Assembly (NCBI GenBank): GCA_031472005.1 | Contig: PZJY01000005.1 | Span: forward strand, 1,488,001 to 1,552,000 | Reading direction: 5' to 3' | Origin: Tetracladium setigerum | Lineage: Eukaryota > Ascomycota > Leotiomycetes > Helotiales | Length of the DNA: 64,000 bases | In this document: positions 22,228 to 33,678 of the stretch, piece after piece | Layout of the letters: each line of letters opens with the position of its first letter | Position numbering within the stretch: the first letter of the stretch is position 1 | Translations under genes and position numbers: made by a program | The notes under the pieces: model-generated | Databases searched by the model: none | What the model was told of the DNA's origin: nothing | Seen by the model: the letters and a program-made list of their open reading frames with translations, nothing else

Positions 22228-23484
22228 ATGGTTCTCCCTATGCTCAGGGATATTGCACTTGGTCGTGTTCCCCTTGAAAGTGTCACCAGATATGTCAATA
22301 TATCGACGATCCTGTGGGTCGTGGGATCAATCACCCTCGTCTGTCTCCTCAAATGGCTTTCCCTAGGAAGAGCCAATACCTCTGAACGGCAGATGCACGG
22401 AAAGGTCATAATGATCACAGGAGGCACCTCCGGAGTTGGGGCAGCCACAGCTCTCGAACTGGCCAAACGCGGCGCTCAATTGGTCCTACTCGTCCATCAA
22501 CCACCAACCGATCCCTTCCTAGTCGACTACATCGATGACATACGGGAGAGGAGCGGAAATGAGATGGTGTATGCAGAACAGGTTGATTTATCGTCTTTAC
22601 ACAGCATCCGCCAGTTTGCCACGAAATGGATCAACAATATCCCTGTTCGCAGACTCGATATGGTCATTCTGTGTGCTTCTACACTCACACCACCTGGCAA
22701 GGAACGGATTCTCACAGACGAAGGAATAGAGGAGACATGGGCAGTCAATTATCTCGCCAATTTCCATCTCCTCAGTATCCTCAGTCCAGCAATCCGCGCA
22801 CAGCCTCCTGATCGAGATGTACGCATCATATTCGCTTCCTGTTCAAGCTACATCCAAAGTCCACCTCTCGGCGACGGCAGCGACGCGATGAAGAAGAAGG
22901 AATGGTCAACTAGCAAAGCATATGCGCGCAGTAAACTCGCTCTCTTGACATTTGGACAGGCCTTCCAAAAGCACTTGGATGCATACGAACGGCCAGACAA
23001 GATGCCCACCAATGCCCGAGTAATCTTTGTCGATCCGGGATATTCGCGCACACCGGGTTTTAGGAGGTGGTTTTCGCGGGGTACGATCTGGGGTCTTCTC
23101 ACATATGTGGCGCTTTACCAGGTTATGTGGGTGTTGTTGAAGGATGCGCAGGATGGAGCCCAGAGTTTTTTGTATGCTTCTATGGATGTGACGCTTGGGA
23201 GGGGACATGGGGGGAAGTTGATTAAAGAGTGTCAGGAGATGGATTTTGCGAGGGTTGATGTGAAGGATGAGAAGATTGCGGAGAAGTTGTGGAAGGGGAG
23301 TGAGACGCTGATTGAGAGGGTGGAGAGGGAAGAAGCGGTTAAGAGGGCATTCGAAAAGAACGGCGGCGATGGGAAAAACCAGACCAACTCGAGTTCCAAA
23401 GCAGCGGAGGAGAAGGTTGAGGCTACAGGGAGTGAGGCAGAAAGCAAGAAACCGAAGTCGAGAAGGCAGCGAAAGAAGGGTTGA
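22228..23484 (+). CDS. Env9-like membrane-anchored short-chain dehydrogenase
   Basis: NAD(P)-dependent oxidoreductase of the SDR superfamily resembling yeast Env9 (YOR246C), a lipid-droplet protein. Single exon of 418 residues from the ATG at 22228 (MVLPMLRDIALGRVPLES); the open frame extends upstream only through a TTG. A hydrophobic N-terminal segment (ISTILWVVGSITLVCLLKWL) is followed by the nucleotide-binding motif ITGGTSGVGAATALELAKRG. Then come DLSSLHSIRQFATKW, RRLDMVILCAST, WAVNYLANFHLL and the catalytic YARSK. The C-terminal tail after about residue 340 is highly charged and ends in KKPKSRRQRKKG. The frame is intact. The substrate cannot be read from the sequence. Confidence 0.88.
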   Translation: MVLPMLRDIALGRVPLESVTRYVNISTILWVVGSITLVCLLKWLSLGRANTSERQMHGKVIMITGGTSGVGAATALELAKRGAQLVLLVHQPPTDPFLVDYIDDIRERSGNEMVYAEQVDLSSLHSIRQFATKWINNIPVRRLDMVILCASTLTPPGKERILTDEGIEETWAVNYLANFHLLSILSPAIRAQPPDRDVRIIFASCSSYIQSPPLGDGSDAMKKKEWSTSKAYARSKLALLTFGQAFQKHLDAYERPDKMPTNARVIFVDPGYSRTPGFRRWFSRGTIWGLLTYVALYQVMWVLLKDAQDGAQSFLYASMDVTLGRGHGGKLIKECQEMDFARVDVKDEKIAEKLWKGSETLIERVEREEAVKRAFEKNGGDGKNQTNSSSKAAEEKVEATGSEAESKKPKSRRQRKKG

Positions 23485-24598
23485 ACGGGATATAAGTTCC
23501 GGCATTTTCTGCATAGCGATGGCGTCCTATATAAAAATGGGGGTTGTTTGGCTAGAGCCATTTTGTTCTTCATGAATTTATGTCTTCCGATTCTGTGTGT
23601 TGCTCCGACAAAGTTCGTCTACTCTGGGTAAAGGTGGTTTGGTCGACAGTCATTTCTTTAGCAACGCTTACCTTTCGACTGAGGGAAGTACTCTATTTGA
23701 ATCGGACTGCCGAGTGGCATGCCTCAAAATTGTATCAAACCAGTCGTCCTCTTCTCTGGATCAAACTGAGGAGACAAAACATGGACCTGAAGTTCTGTAC
23801 AACTCCAACCGAAGAAGAAGTGACGACCATCTAACCCCTGGACCAACAAACAACACACACATCCGAGTCACCTTTCAACAAATCCAAAAGTAGCATCTAC
23901 CATCTTTTAACGAGCTAGTATAAAACCAAATTATCATTTTCTCCCCTGCTCCAAAAGTAAACATTTCAACTCTCCAGCTGGCATGCTACTTCGTCCCCCA
24001 GACGTGTATGAGCCCGACTTTTCAAGTTCTCCGTTAACTTCTACAGATGATACTCACAAATTTTCTTTGATAGTAGCGTAAATTTTCAGTTTTATTATTT
24101 CAATTTCAATTGCAGTGACGGATTGTAACACCATGGACAAGGAACTGTTGAGGTTAAACCTCGTTTGTTGGACGGGTAGGTGCTGTCAAACTCGGAAATA
24201 GCAGAGGAGAGGAGAGGCGAGGGATTCGACGGTGAACGAGGCAACAACGACGACAGTGGCATCCTCGGAAATGAGCTTTTCTTTATTCAACTAACAACAA
24301 TGATGTAACTAAAGAAATAAGTTGTTTGGGATGAATACCTGGGTAAGATTACATTAGCTTCCGCTTCACACACGACAGATCTCCAATTCAGAAGAACTTT
24401 ACATCTGCGTCGGTTGCCATTCGTGGCAACGGTGGATAGGCTGGGTACGTCCCAGAATCCGCATGGACCTTGTCGTTCACCTCTACTTTAAAGAGTTCTA
24501 TACAATATTCAAGGTCATGATTCATGAGGGTTGATGTTATTTCCTAATGTTAATCAATTTCTTGGGTTAAGTTGAAATGTTGCCTTGCTCTTCCTCAG

Positions 24599-24600
<2 letters not shown>

Positions 24601-24635
<35 letters not shown>
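24601..24635. repeat. (CA)n dinucleotide microsatellite
   Basis: About 17 uninterrupted CA units followed by a short CT run, in noncoding DNA. Confidence 0.95.
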
Positions 24636-24638
<3 letters not shown>

Positions 24639-26456
24639 CTCTCGATCGTTTTTACCTACTGAATTAACCCGTATATTTCTACCTATGCAGTTGGGATAGG
24701 ATGGAGTGGGTTATACTTTGAAACAGTTTACTCTTTGCAGAGGGTAAAAGCAAATACTTGCTCGATAATGTTGCGAGAAACTCAGAAAGATAACCAAAAT
24801 TCAAACCAACATGAAATAATCAAAGTTTGCGCAATAATCAAACGTCAATAAATAGAAAACAGATATCGTGTTTCAGAGCTATCTCAAAATTCTTATTTCT
24901 TTTCTTCAAGTTTTGAAAACAAAAAAAACACACAGGCATGACATCACTAGACGATCAGTTGCCGAGGGAGGCATTTCCAAACAGCCAAACTGTAGCATGA
25001 TGTGGGATAAATGGGTGGGTAATAATGCGAGTAGCCGATCGCTCTCGTGCCTTGACGTTACAGAAAAGATGCCAAATTATTTTGCGACGGGTTGTTTGCT
25101 TGTTTTTTTCTTTTCTTTCGATCTGATGATTCTGATCTCTCATGTGTGACGTTTGATGGTTGTTCCAAAACAAAAGATCAGACGTCTCTATTGTTGGTAC
25201 TCGTACTGTACTACTGTACCGGTATTTAATTGGGGCCAGGGGAGTGAGTGACGTTGTTTCGAAGGATGGGGAGGAAGGCGAGGAAGGATGGGAATGGGAT
25301 TTTGCTCTGCTTGCTGCTTGCGTAGCCTTCTTGGTGGATGTGGATGTGATGTGGATGTGGATGCGAGAGAAGGATCCAGGATCCACGATGATGGATGGTA
25401 AGGCTCTTGGATGGGGATGGGGATGGGGAATGGCAGACAGGGCCGAGAGTGGGATTTTGTACTGTACTTCGTATTCTTAGCGTCGGATTTGTTTGTTTGG
25501 TGGGGGGGTGATGCACAGTAGGTGGTGTTGTAGCTTGGAGTAAATAAATAATAATCATAATGATTTTACGGCTGATGGCAGCAGTGTGAGATAGAGTAGG
25601 TATGTCCGATGGCAACAAGTACCTACTGTACACTAATAGAGGAGAGTTTGTCGAGAGTTTTGTCGAAAGTTAACTTGACTCGGACAGGTGGCATTGCAGA
25701 GTGCAGTAGTACAGTAGTAAGGAAGAAGCGTGAAACGAATGGTCCGCGCAATAATTCGCCAAGCTAGCAGACAAAGTTGATCCCGCGAGGCTTTCGAATC
25801 AACAACGGCTGTTGGAGGAGAGACGGAGAGAGAAATAGAAACAGGGCTGAGAGTAGAGACAGAGCTGAGAGAGAGAGAGAGAGAGAAAGGGCTGAGAGAA
25901 GAGGTGAGAAGAGATGAAATAATGTGGCCGAAGAATGTGATGTGATCCAGATCAAAGAAAGGGAGTAATAATAGGCTGATGTACGAGTAGAGAGGAGAGG
26001 ATTCCGATAGGAACATCCATCCAGCAGCGAAGTCGTAGATATATTGCTATGATTTGGATAGATTAACCTGACAGATATCGAGTCGTCTTCTGACCTTCTG
26101 TAGAGTACAATATCTACGCATAATCTCCATTATTGCTGTACGTATTCTACCTACGTACATACGAAGTAGGAGTACGAGTGTATCGTCTCCCACATATTGT
26201 TCTTCGTCTTGTTCGTCTTCTTCGTTAGACGACGGGCCATCTCTCGCTGAGGTGAGATAAGTGAGGTGACTGTGACTGTGACTGAGGTGACAACCCACCC
26301 CGCCACTGTTTGGCTCGTAATTGAGTTGCTGGGCGACATACGCAGCCTGCCTGCAGCAGCTGCAGTCCAGCAACTAGGAATAGATTTCTTTCTTCTACTC
26401 TGTACAGTAGTAGAGTAGACAGCTAACAGCTAATAGCCAATAGTAATGGCGTTATT

Positions 26457-26492
26457 GGGAGCTGACCGTTGCTGTCCAATAGGACAGCTCCC
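26457..26492. promoter_or_regulatory. Hairpin enclosing a CCAAT box upstream of the apyrase gene
   Basis: GGGAGCTG at 26457-26464 and CAGCTCCC at 26485-26492 form a perfect 8-bp stem; the loop holds CCAAT. A second CCAAT-type sequence lies just upstream (about 26437-26441). CCAAT boxes bind the HAP complex in fungi. Any role in the gene 670 bp downstream is inference. Confidence 0.35.
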
Positions 26493-26606
26493 TCTCCCTT
26501 CAACTTCCACCCAAATTTTCCACCTTTTCTTTGCTAGCGTGTCTCGATCCTGCAGATTGCCAGTGCCAAGAGAGATGGTATCCTTGGTTAGACTTGGCCC
26601 GCTAGA

Positions 26607-26633
26607 CCCGATAAGGCGAGTTCCCGATAAGGC
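26607..26633. promoter_or_regulatory. Paired 11-bp direct repeats with GATAA core
   Basis: CCCGATAAGGC occurs at 26607-26617 and again at 26623-26633, a 16-bp period. GATAA is the core recognised by fungal GATA-factor regulators such as AreA. Function is inferred only from the motif. Confidence 0.35.
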
Positions 26634-27161
26634 ATGCGTAGAAACCGGCTGGACTGCGACTGCACCACGCTAGGGAGGCGTTTAGTGACTTGACTGGCGT
26701 GGACGGCGACGGACGCCATTTTCGCCTTTTGCACAGGGGAACGCAAGCCCGGCGGCGGCCAACTTGGAGGACACAAACAGCCTGTCTGCCCCAACCATCT
26801 TGAAGAATCACAACATCTTCACAACACAACAACCACTACCACCACCACATTCGTTCCCCCTTTCATCGACTGCGTCGTGTGAATCAAACCAGCAACCACC
26901 CAGAGTTATTGTACCAGTCAACCACTCAACTCCCGACCGACCTTCGTTATATCGCGTTTGCCGCAATAATCCAATTCCTTCCATTCTATCTACTCTCGTC
27001 CGTCTGCCATCTGTCAATCAATCAATCAATGCCTTGGACCTTCGACTTCGCGTCACGCAATCGCCTTTGAATTTCCACCACGACTCCCCCCTTGACGACG
27101 ACGACGACGACGACGATAGTACCGACTTGAATCCTCCACGAAAGTTACCAAATCCATACTA

Positions 27162-29412
27162 ATGGGTAAATGTATGAGACCTCTGTCACTGTTCCCATCA
27201 GCAGCAATCCAGTGTGTGCTAATCTATCTATCCGCGAACAGGGCGATGGGGTGTCATCCTTGACGCAGGATCGTCAGGAACGAGAGTCCACGTTTACAAA
27301 TGGCTCAACGTCGAGAAAGCCTTACAACATGCGAGCCCGGAGGATATGTTCAACCTGCCAAAGCTCGAGACAAAGAAGAGTTACACCAAGAAGATCAGGC
27401 CGGGCGTCTCTACCTTTGGAGATCACCCTCAGGATGTAGGACCCGACCATCTAGATAAGCTACTACAGCACGCGTTAGACATCGTACCCGCAGACCAGGT
27501 AAAGGACACGCCAATCTTCCTGATGGCGACAGCAGGTGTGCGATTACTCGAACCCATGAAGCAGAAGGCTCTCCGCCAGGAGATCTGCTCCTATGCCAAA
27601 GCCAAAACCAATTTCTCCTTACCGGATTGCGATTTGCACATCCAGGTCATCTCGGGCGAGACAGAGGGTCTGTATGGATGGGTGGCTGCCAACTACCTGC
27701 TGGGAGGTTTCGATGCTCCCGAAAAGCACGACCATGGAGATGGCCACCACACCTACGGATTCCTCGACATGGGTGGCGCTTCTGCGCAGATTGCCTTTGC
27801 TCCAAACAGCACCGAGGCCACCAAACATGCCAACGACCTCAAATTATTACGGATGCGAACCCTGAATGGAGATTCGGTCGAATACAAGGTTTTTAGTTCA
27901 ACGTGGTTGGGCTTTGGGATGAACCAGGCGAGGCAACGCTACGTGGACGCAATGATGGAAGCCTCCCTGACCAAGGACCCGAGCGAGCTTCTGGACCCAT
28001 GTTTGCCCTCAGGATTGAAGACGACCTTGAAAGGGGACATTGTTGCGGCAAAGAAGGGCAAGGAGCCCATCTTACTAGGGACTGGAAAGTTCAAGGAGTG
28101 TCTTGCGCAAGCTTATCCTCTGCTTGACAAAGATGCTCCTTGCAAAGACAAGCCATGTTTGCTTCATGGTCAACACGTTCCAGCGATTGACTTCTCCGTC
28201 AATCACTTTGTTGGGGTTTCAGAATACTGGCACACCACACATGAAGTCTTTGAAATGGCCCACAAAGACAACCCTTACGATTATACCAGTTATCAGAAAA
28301 TGGTGATGGACTTCTGTAGCGAAGAATGGTCTGATATTGCAGACAGTGTAGAGGATCACAAATGGGGAAAGAAAGTAGATTTAAAGGCAGCACAGGAAGT
28401 TTGCTTCAAAGCTTCTTGGTTGATCAACGTCCTACATGATGGAATTGGAATACCGCGAACAACTCTGGAGAAAGCTGCAAAGGGATACAATGCCACCAAG
28501 GAGCTATCAGCACATGGAAAAGATAGAGGATTTCTAGATCCCTTCCAAGCGGTCGACAAAATTGATGGAATGGAGGTGAGCTGGACGCTTGGGAAGATGG
28601 TTCTCTACGCTGCAGGCCAAATCCCTCCCTCCGCCAAAACCGGCGTACTAGAAGTAGGTTTCGGCAACAACGTAGGCGAACCCGACTTTCAGCCAGCTGG
28701 ATCAAACTCCAACCCATACCCCATGGGCGAGGACGACACATGGCACGAAATCTCGGAAGAAATCTCCGACCGAGCACACGCAAAATTCTCTTCCAGCTTC
28801 ATCATCTTCATGCTCGTCCTCATTCTCATCGGCTACATCTTCCGCAAGCGTGAGAGGAGACTTCGCCTTTACCATGGCATAAACACCACTCTCCGTCGAA
28901 ACCGCCGTCCAAACTCCCCTCGTCACAAGGGCCGCCCTTCCTTCTTCTCGACAAGTAAACTCTGGGGTCGTTCCAACTCGAGTCACTACGAACGCGTTCT
29001 GGAAGACGGTGAGGCTGCAAACGAGTTCGAACTTGGTGACCTCGATCTCTCCGACACTGAAATCAACGAGAACGAAAACTCATCCGATAGCAGCGAAGGA
29101 TCCCGCATTGGCCGCACCTCCGGTCTCGCCACGCCAAAGATGAGTGTCGTCAACTTTGATTCAGCGAAGAGCAGTAACTATTTTGAGCATGCGCAGACGA
29201 GCGGGGGCCAGCAAGGGGTGGGGTTGGGACTGGGCCATAATTTGGTGCCGCCGAACGCCTTTTCGAGAAGTGGATTGGTGGTGAGGACGGAGAGTAGGGA
29301 GAGACTTGGTCCTGGTGCGGGCGTGCAGTTACTCGGTGCAGGAAGGAGGAGCAGAGCGGGCAGTCCGACGAGGAAGAATAGTCCTTTGATGACGCCGTTG
29401 GAAGAGGACTGA
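27162..29412 (+). CDS. YND1: Golgi apyrase, GDA1/CD39 nucleoside phosphatase (Ynd1 type)
   Basis: Hydrolyses nucleoside di- and triphosphates in the Golgi lumen, supporting glycosylation by clearing the products of sugar transfer. The first coding exon is only 10 nt (27162-27171); the second is 27242-29412. Splicing rebuilds MGKWRWGVILDAGSSGTRVH with apyrase region 1 (DAGSSGTRVHVYKW). Further regions: MATAGVRLL, SGETEGLYGWVAANYLLGG, and LDMGGASAQIAFAPN. One membrane segment lies at about residues 520-540 (SSFIIFMLVLILIGYIFRKR), followed by a long basic and then Ser/Gly-rich cytoplasmic tail. Total 726 residues. Without the 10-nt exon the protein would lose its start and the front of region 1. 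The frame is intact. Confidence 0.93.
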
Positions 29413-30396
29413 TTGGAATCAGTTCTGAGGGATGAAAGAGGATTGTAAATATGCATGTGAGGGGCGAGAGAGAGCACAGAGAGGAGAGAGACTTGTACCT
29501 AATTAGCGTGGCGCTCTTCTTTTTTTTGCTACTTTTCGGGGAAAGGGGCGTTTTCTGTTCGGCATGGACATTGGGGTCTGATTTATTTTTGCGGGTGGGG
29601 GAGGGGGGAAGGATTGCGTTGCTGTCACTTCTTCGCCAACGGCCTCCTGCTTTTCTTCTTATTCATTTCTTCTCGCTTCTTCTAGTATTTGTTTGACTGG
29701 AGGGAGAGACTCCTGAATACAGCCAAGGGGGAAGGGGGTGATTTGAAGTTTTTATGAGTATTTTCTGTAGATATATTTGATTGAGTGGTGGATTGGACTG
29801 ATAGTGTTTCTTGCTCTGGCTGGAGAGAGAGAGAGAGGGAGATGAACAAAAAAAAGTCACATTTGTGTGTGTGTGTGTGTGTGTGTGCAAAGGAGGATAG
29901 TTGGAAGTATGAAAAAGCACCTAGCATACATAAGACATATATAGAATAGGAAAGAGCAGAGAGAGAAGTAGGAAGGAAAGGAAGAAAGAGAGAAGAAATT
30001 CAATACATGACAAATAATGAATGAATTAATAAGTATAAGAAGTGACAATATTGAACATGGGTTTCGAGGGAGGGAGGGTTCGTTATCAGATTCTTTCAAT
30101 TCTCGAAATCTTCTTTTGTACTTTCGCTATCGGTGGTATCTATTGAAACAAGGTTACCTCTCTTCGTCCACTACTTACTTCCTTTTCTTCTTTTTAATCC
30201 AACATCTCTTCTTCAAATGCAAAGGATCTGATATGATCCACGTGTGGAATTCCTCCTCACATCTTACATCCCAGGCCCGTTCAGATGCATCATATCTACA
30301 ACGCCACTATTTAAATACTCCTACTCAAATGCAAATGCAAATGCAAATCAGGCCATCCTCACCAGCATCCCCATTACTACCCTCCCTTCCTCCGTC
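29413..30396. other. Intergenic, low-complexity rich
   Basis: 3' flanks of the apyrase gene and of the convergent Nudix gene. A (TG)n tract of about 12 units lies at 29864-29887, with GA-rich runs on either side (29824-29840, 29945-29998). A CAAATG hexamer repeat lies near 30328-30347. No gene recognised. Confidence 0.55.
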
Positions 30397-31877
30397 TCAC
30401 TTCCCCTCCTTCTCACCTACTATTTCTGTTCCCCTTCCAGCCACAGCCAACGAACTTCCATCCCACGGCCCCGGAAATCCCAACCCCCTATGCAACCTCT
30501 CCACAATCTCATCAAACACGCCCTCACCCTCCTCCGTCTCCCTGGTAATGACACCATGCCTAACAAAGAAATCCAACATGAGCAAGGCGCAGTTGGGTTT
30601 GAATTCTCCGGCGGCCATATGGACTTGGCATTGTTCGATGGTGAGGAGGTTGAATTCTTGGACTTCGCTGTCATTGGGTGTGGGGATTGTGGAGCGAGGG
30701 AGGGGGAGGTCGAATATATATTGGCCTGTGATTGGGGGTTAGCGAGGAGAGGTCCAGTGAGGTGGTTTGGTTGGCGGTTGGTGAGGTAGGTGTGTAGTAA
30801 AGGATGAATAAGGGATGGGGAGAAGGGAGAGAGTGAAAACATACATTCAGGTTGGATTAGACCGTCTTCGCCGCCGGCTCGAGCTTCACGAATGTAGATG
30901 TATGTGAGACTTCCTACCGAGATGACGTTTTGTTTGACGATTTCTGCCGGGAGACTTGCTTCTTCTTCGCTTTCTCTGATGACTGTGTATGGGATGTTAG
31001 TTTCAGTCCGTCAACAAACCAGACCTGAAAAGTACGAAATATACATATATATGTATAGTAAGAAATTGAACGGAACCGCAACTTACCACAATCCAAAGGA
31101 TCCTCCCCCGTCGCCATCCCTCCCGCAACAGTATTATCCAACATACTCGGAAACGTCTGCTTCGTCTTACTCCTCCTCGGAATCCAAAGCAACTTCCCCC
31201 ACTTCGTCCCTTCTCGCGCATCTCCTCCTCGCCTATCTCCACATACGCACTCAAATGCACACCATACGTCGCGATGCCAAACAGAGCACTCGCACTCCTC
31301 TCTACAGACCACAGCAGCTCATTACCGGGACCATAGCAAGGGTATAGCTCGTTTCTCCAGCCTTTCAAGATGTGGAATCGATTGGTTTCGCGCCAGTGAT
31401 CGACGGTTGCCTTGACGGCGGCGGAGCGGAGAGCTTCGGTTTCTTGCGTGAAAACGGTGATGGTGCGGGAGTTGCGGTCGACTTCCATTTCGCCTTTGAG
31501 GCGGATCGGCACTTTGGCGAGGGCGTTGAAGACATCTTCTGTGAGGTAGCCGATCGGAACTTGAGGCTGGGTGGGGGAGAGGGGGAGAGGAGGGTGTAGA
31601 GTTTCGAGAGTTGGGTGTTGTAGGCTGTTGGAGAGGTGGATTCGTAGGGGAAGCTGGGAGGTAGAGTTAGGAGTAGGCCATGATATCTATTTGCAGTTTA
31701 TTCGAGAAGAATTCCCATTGTGATATATATTTTTGTTGATCTTAATTATCTGAGAACTGGGGAAGTCGCGACCCCGCCATTTGTGCAAAAGAGCTGCTCG
31801 GCATTCTATTTGACTTGGAGATAGAGATAAACTTACCTGTCGCAAGCATTCAGCAAGTCTAAGTTAGATTTGCTCAT
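30397..31877 (-). CDS. DUF4743-Nudix hydrolase (YJR142W-like), two frame breaks
   Basis: Relatives such as yeast YJR142W and Arabidopsis Nudt20/24 act on damaged thiamine diphosphate derivatives; a similar role is inferred. Exons: 31837-31877 (MSKSNLDLLNACD...), 31087-31653, 30845-30982 and 30397-30725. The N-terminal DUF4743 part shows PIGYLTEDVFNALAKVP and RFHILKGWRNELYPCYGP, then GIATYGVHLSAYVE. The Nudix box reads GGMATGEDPLDCVIRESEEE across an intron and keeps the REXXEE core. The C-terminus ends near AGRGTEIVGEKEGK. Exon 2 needs two single-base additions: about 31569-31578 (SPSPPP to QPQVPIGYL) and about 31207-31225 (EEEMRE to GTKWGKLLWIP). Phase arithmetic fits exactly two missing bases. 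Repaired length 358 residues. Confidence 0.85.
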
Positions 31878-32284
31878 CTTCAAGGTTGTCTTTCTTCTTT
31901 GAAAGGCTTCGTTGTTGTGTTGTTACTTGTCAGTCGCAGAGAGAGATAGAAGGCTGGACGGTGGTGGGTGGTGACCACCGACCACCCCACCAAGATCCGA
32001 ATGCGAACGTCAGGCTCACTCAACGTCACTCCATGACTTTCTATGTTCTTCCTTTGTGAAAAAAATCTACTTAAATATATATAACTAAATAAATAATCCC
32101 AAACTATATCTACCTACTTGGATTCTCAATTCTCAATTCTCAGTCTTCAATATAATTGTCTGTCCTCACTATTAGGTAATCTCATTACATTCTTGATTCT
32201 ACTCTCTTCAGATCTGAGCTAACAAACACATTTGCTAGTCTCATTCTTGGTCAACCTCAACACTCTCACAATACTACCAGAACA
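31878..32284. promoter_or_regulatory. Shared divergent promoter gap, Nudix / Hikeshi
   Basis: 407 bp between start codons. It contains a GGTGGT-rich stretch (31960-31990) and an AT-rich stretch (32060-32110). No specific site recognised. Confidence 0.35.
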
Positions 32285-33025
32285 ATGGACGCCTCACAAC
32301 CTCAACCCTTCTGCCTCATCCCAACCGGTCTCCCCCCTCTCATGACACCAACCTCAATTCCCTCACCAACATCATTCATCTACACTCTTCCTACCACCCG
32401 TCCCTACAACCACCTCGTCGTCTTCCTCCTCCCGGGCATCACCCTCCCACCCAACACAGCCGCAGCAGTCTATCTCTCTCTCCCACAATCCTCGAACCCA
32501 GGAGATTTCAAATTCTTAGGCGGCATCGGTGAGGGTAAAGAAAGCGCCATTTTCAAAATATCCGGTCTCATCGGTGATCATGGAGGACAAGCAGGAATGC
32601 CCGAACTCAGCATCGGTATCTCTCTCGAAGATTCCGCTGCAGTAGGGGCCAAGATGTCTGCTATCTCTCCCGCAAACACGAACAGCAATACCTCAGGAGG
32701 AGCCCTCGTTTTGGCCAACAAAAGCGGTGGTGCAGCTGTTCCTAGCAATCCAGACCAGACGGTGAAGCTGGCGCAGAGGATTATCAAGAATGCCTTTAAC
32801 TTCCTGGCGAGTTTTAGTGGGAATATGGGTGGTGGGGTGGAGGTTGTACCTTTGAAAGCCTTTGAGGAGTGGTGGAGAAAATTTGAGGGGAGGGTGGTGA
32901 GGGATCCGGGTTTTTGGAGAGGGAGGAGGATTGAGGGGCTTGGTGAGGGCAGCGCATCGGTCTTTATGGATTGTAAATTGATAGTTTGTGGGGAGTCTTG
33001 GATACGATATTTTGGGATGAAGTAA
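32285..33025 (+). CDS. Hikeshi/Opi10 family Hsp70 nuclear import factor, C-terminal frame break
   Basis: The Hikeshi family carries Hsp70 into the nucleus under heat stress; the fungal relative is Opi10. Family features: FCLIPTGLPPLMTPTS, SFIYTLPTTRPYNHLVVFLL, PGITLPPNTAAAVYLSLP, FKFLGGIGEGKESAIFKISG, and AQRIIKNAFNFLASFSG near the C-terminus, then FEEWWRKFEGRVVRDPGF. As read, the frame continues 34 residues beyond the usual end and stops at 33025. One more T in the five-T run at 32911-32915 would give PGFLEREED and a stop at 32932-32934, matching the family's usual ending. The true protein is therefore probably about 216 residues. It diverges from the Nudix gene. Confidence 0.85.
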   Translation: MDASQPQPFCLIPTGLPPLMTPTSIPSPTSFIYTLPTTRPYNHLVVFLLPGITLPPNTAAAVYLSLPQSSNPGDFKFLGGIGEGKESAIFKISGLIGDHGGQAGMPELSIGISLEDSAAVGAKMSAISPANTNSNTSGGALVLANKSGGAAVPSNPDQTVKLAQRIIKNAFNFLASFSGNMGGGVEVVPLKAFEEWWRKFEGRVVRDPGFWRGRRIEGLGEGSASVFMDCKLIVCGESWIRYFGMK

Positions 33026-33458
33026 ATGGAATGGGGGAAGAAGGCCAAGAAGATGGGCAGAGGGAGGACGACTGGTGGTGAGAGGCAGACTTGCGACCAT
33101 GAACGTTGAAAGGAATGAGAAGCGAATGTAAACAAGATTTTTAGGAGAGAGTGACGCAGGAGGAAACTGCGAGGAAGATTATGTATCTGCAAAGTTAGAT
33201 ATTCCATTGTAACAGGGATCGTATTCAACACAATTTCCAAAAGCATTGACATATATGAGCTTGTGATCTCCCCAGCAGCATAACTGGGAGGCAGATAACA
33301 AGTTCAAATAAATCATACTCTTTGCCAGACAGAGAAACCCCACTCACTGTGCCTTGGGCCCTGTCAAGGCAAAATATCAAAAAGGAGTTGAAGAACATTC
33401 CACACATTGAAATTCACCAATTTTCAAAGTTGCCAAAAAATTGAAACCTGAAGCAAAA

Positions 33459-33486
33459 CTCCGGGGCAGCCCCGGAGGGGTGCCCC
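33459..33486. repeat. GC-rich double palindrome
   Basis: CTCCGGGGC, one A, then GCCCCGGAG form a perfect 9-bp inverted repeat at 33459-33477. An overlapping alternative pairs GGGGCAGCCCC with GGGGTGCCCC (33463-33486) around GGA with one bulge. Compact GC-rich hairpins like these are seen in some mobile elements and mitochondrial GC clusters; origin here is unknown. Confidence 0.7.
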
Positions 33487-33678
33487 ATAGAAAACCCGCG
33501 ACGGATTTTTCAAGCCTTTATTAGCGTATTCGTTCAGTTTAGGTTTCGGTCCAGGAGGTGTGTCGAGCAACTTTATATGCTTTAATTATATTATATTATA
33601 TCCCCAGTGCCCATTTGCAAGTGCCATGCTCACTTGATAGTCCCCAGTTGCCCACGTTGATTCCCCAGTGCTCGCTTT

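Larger units (their letters stand above)
23485..27161. other. 3.7-kb stretch without a recognisable gene
   Basis: Downstream of the SDR and upstream of the apyrase gene. It contains a (CA)n tract, GA-rich and GGATG-rich low-complexity stretches (25330-25370, 25410-25425, 25866-25887), a CCAAT-bearing hairpin and paired GATAA repeats. Minus-strand frames such as 25633-26016 are Ser/Leu low-complexity translations of the GA repeats and are not credible genes. A noncoding RNA or a long 5' leader with introns is possible but not shown. Confidence 0.5.

Noticed and set aside
25633..26016. 127-residue minus-strand protein
   Set aside because: It is a Ser/Leu-rich translation of GA/CT low-complexity DNA with no family resemblance.
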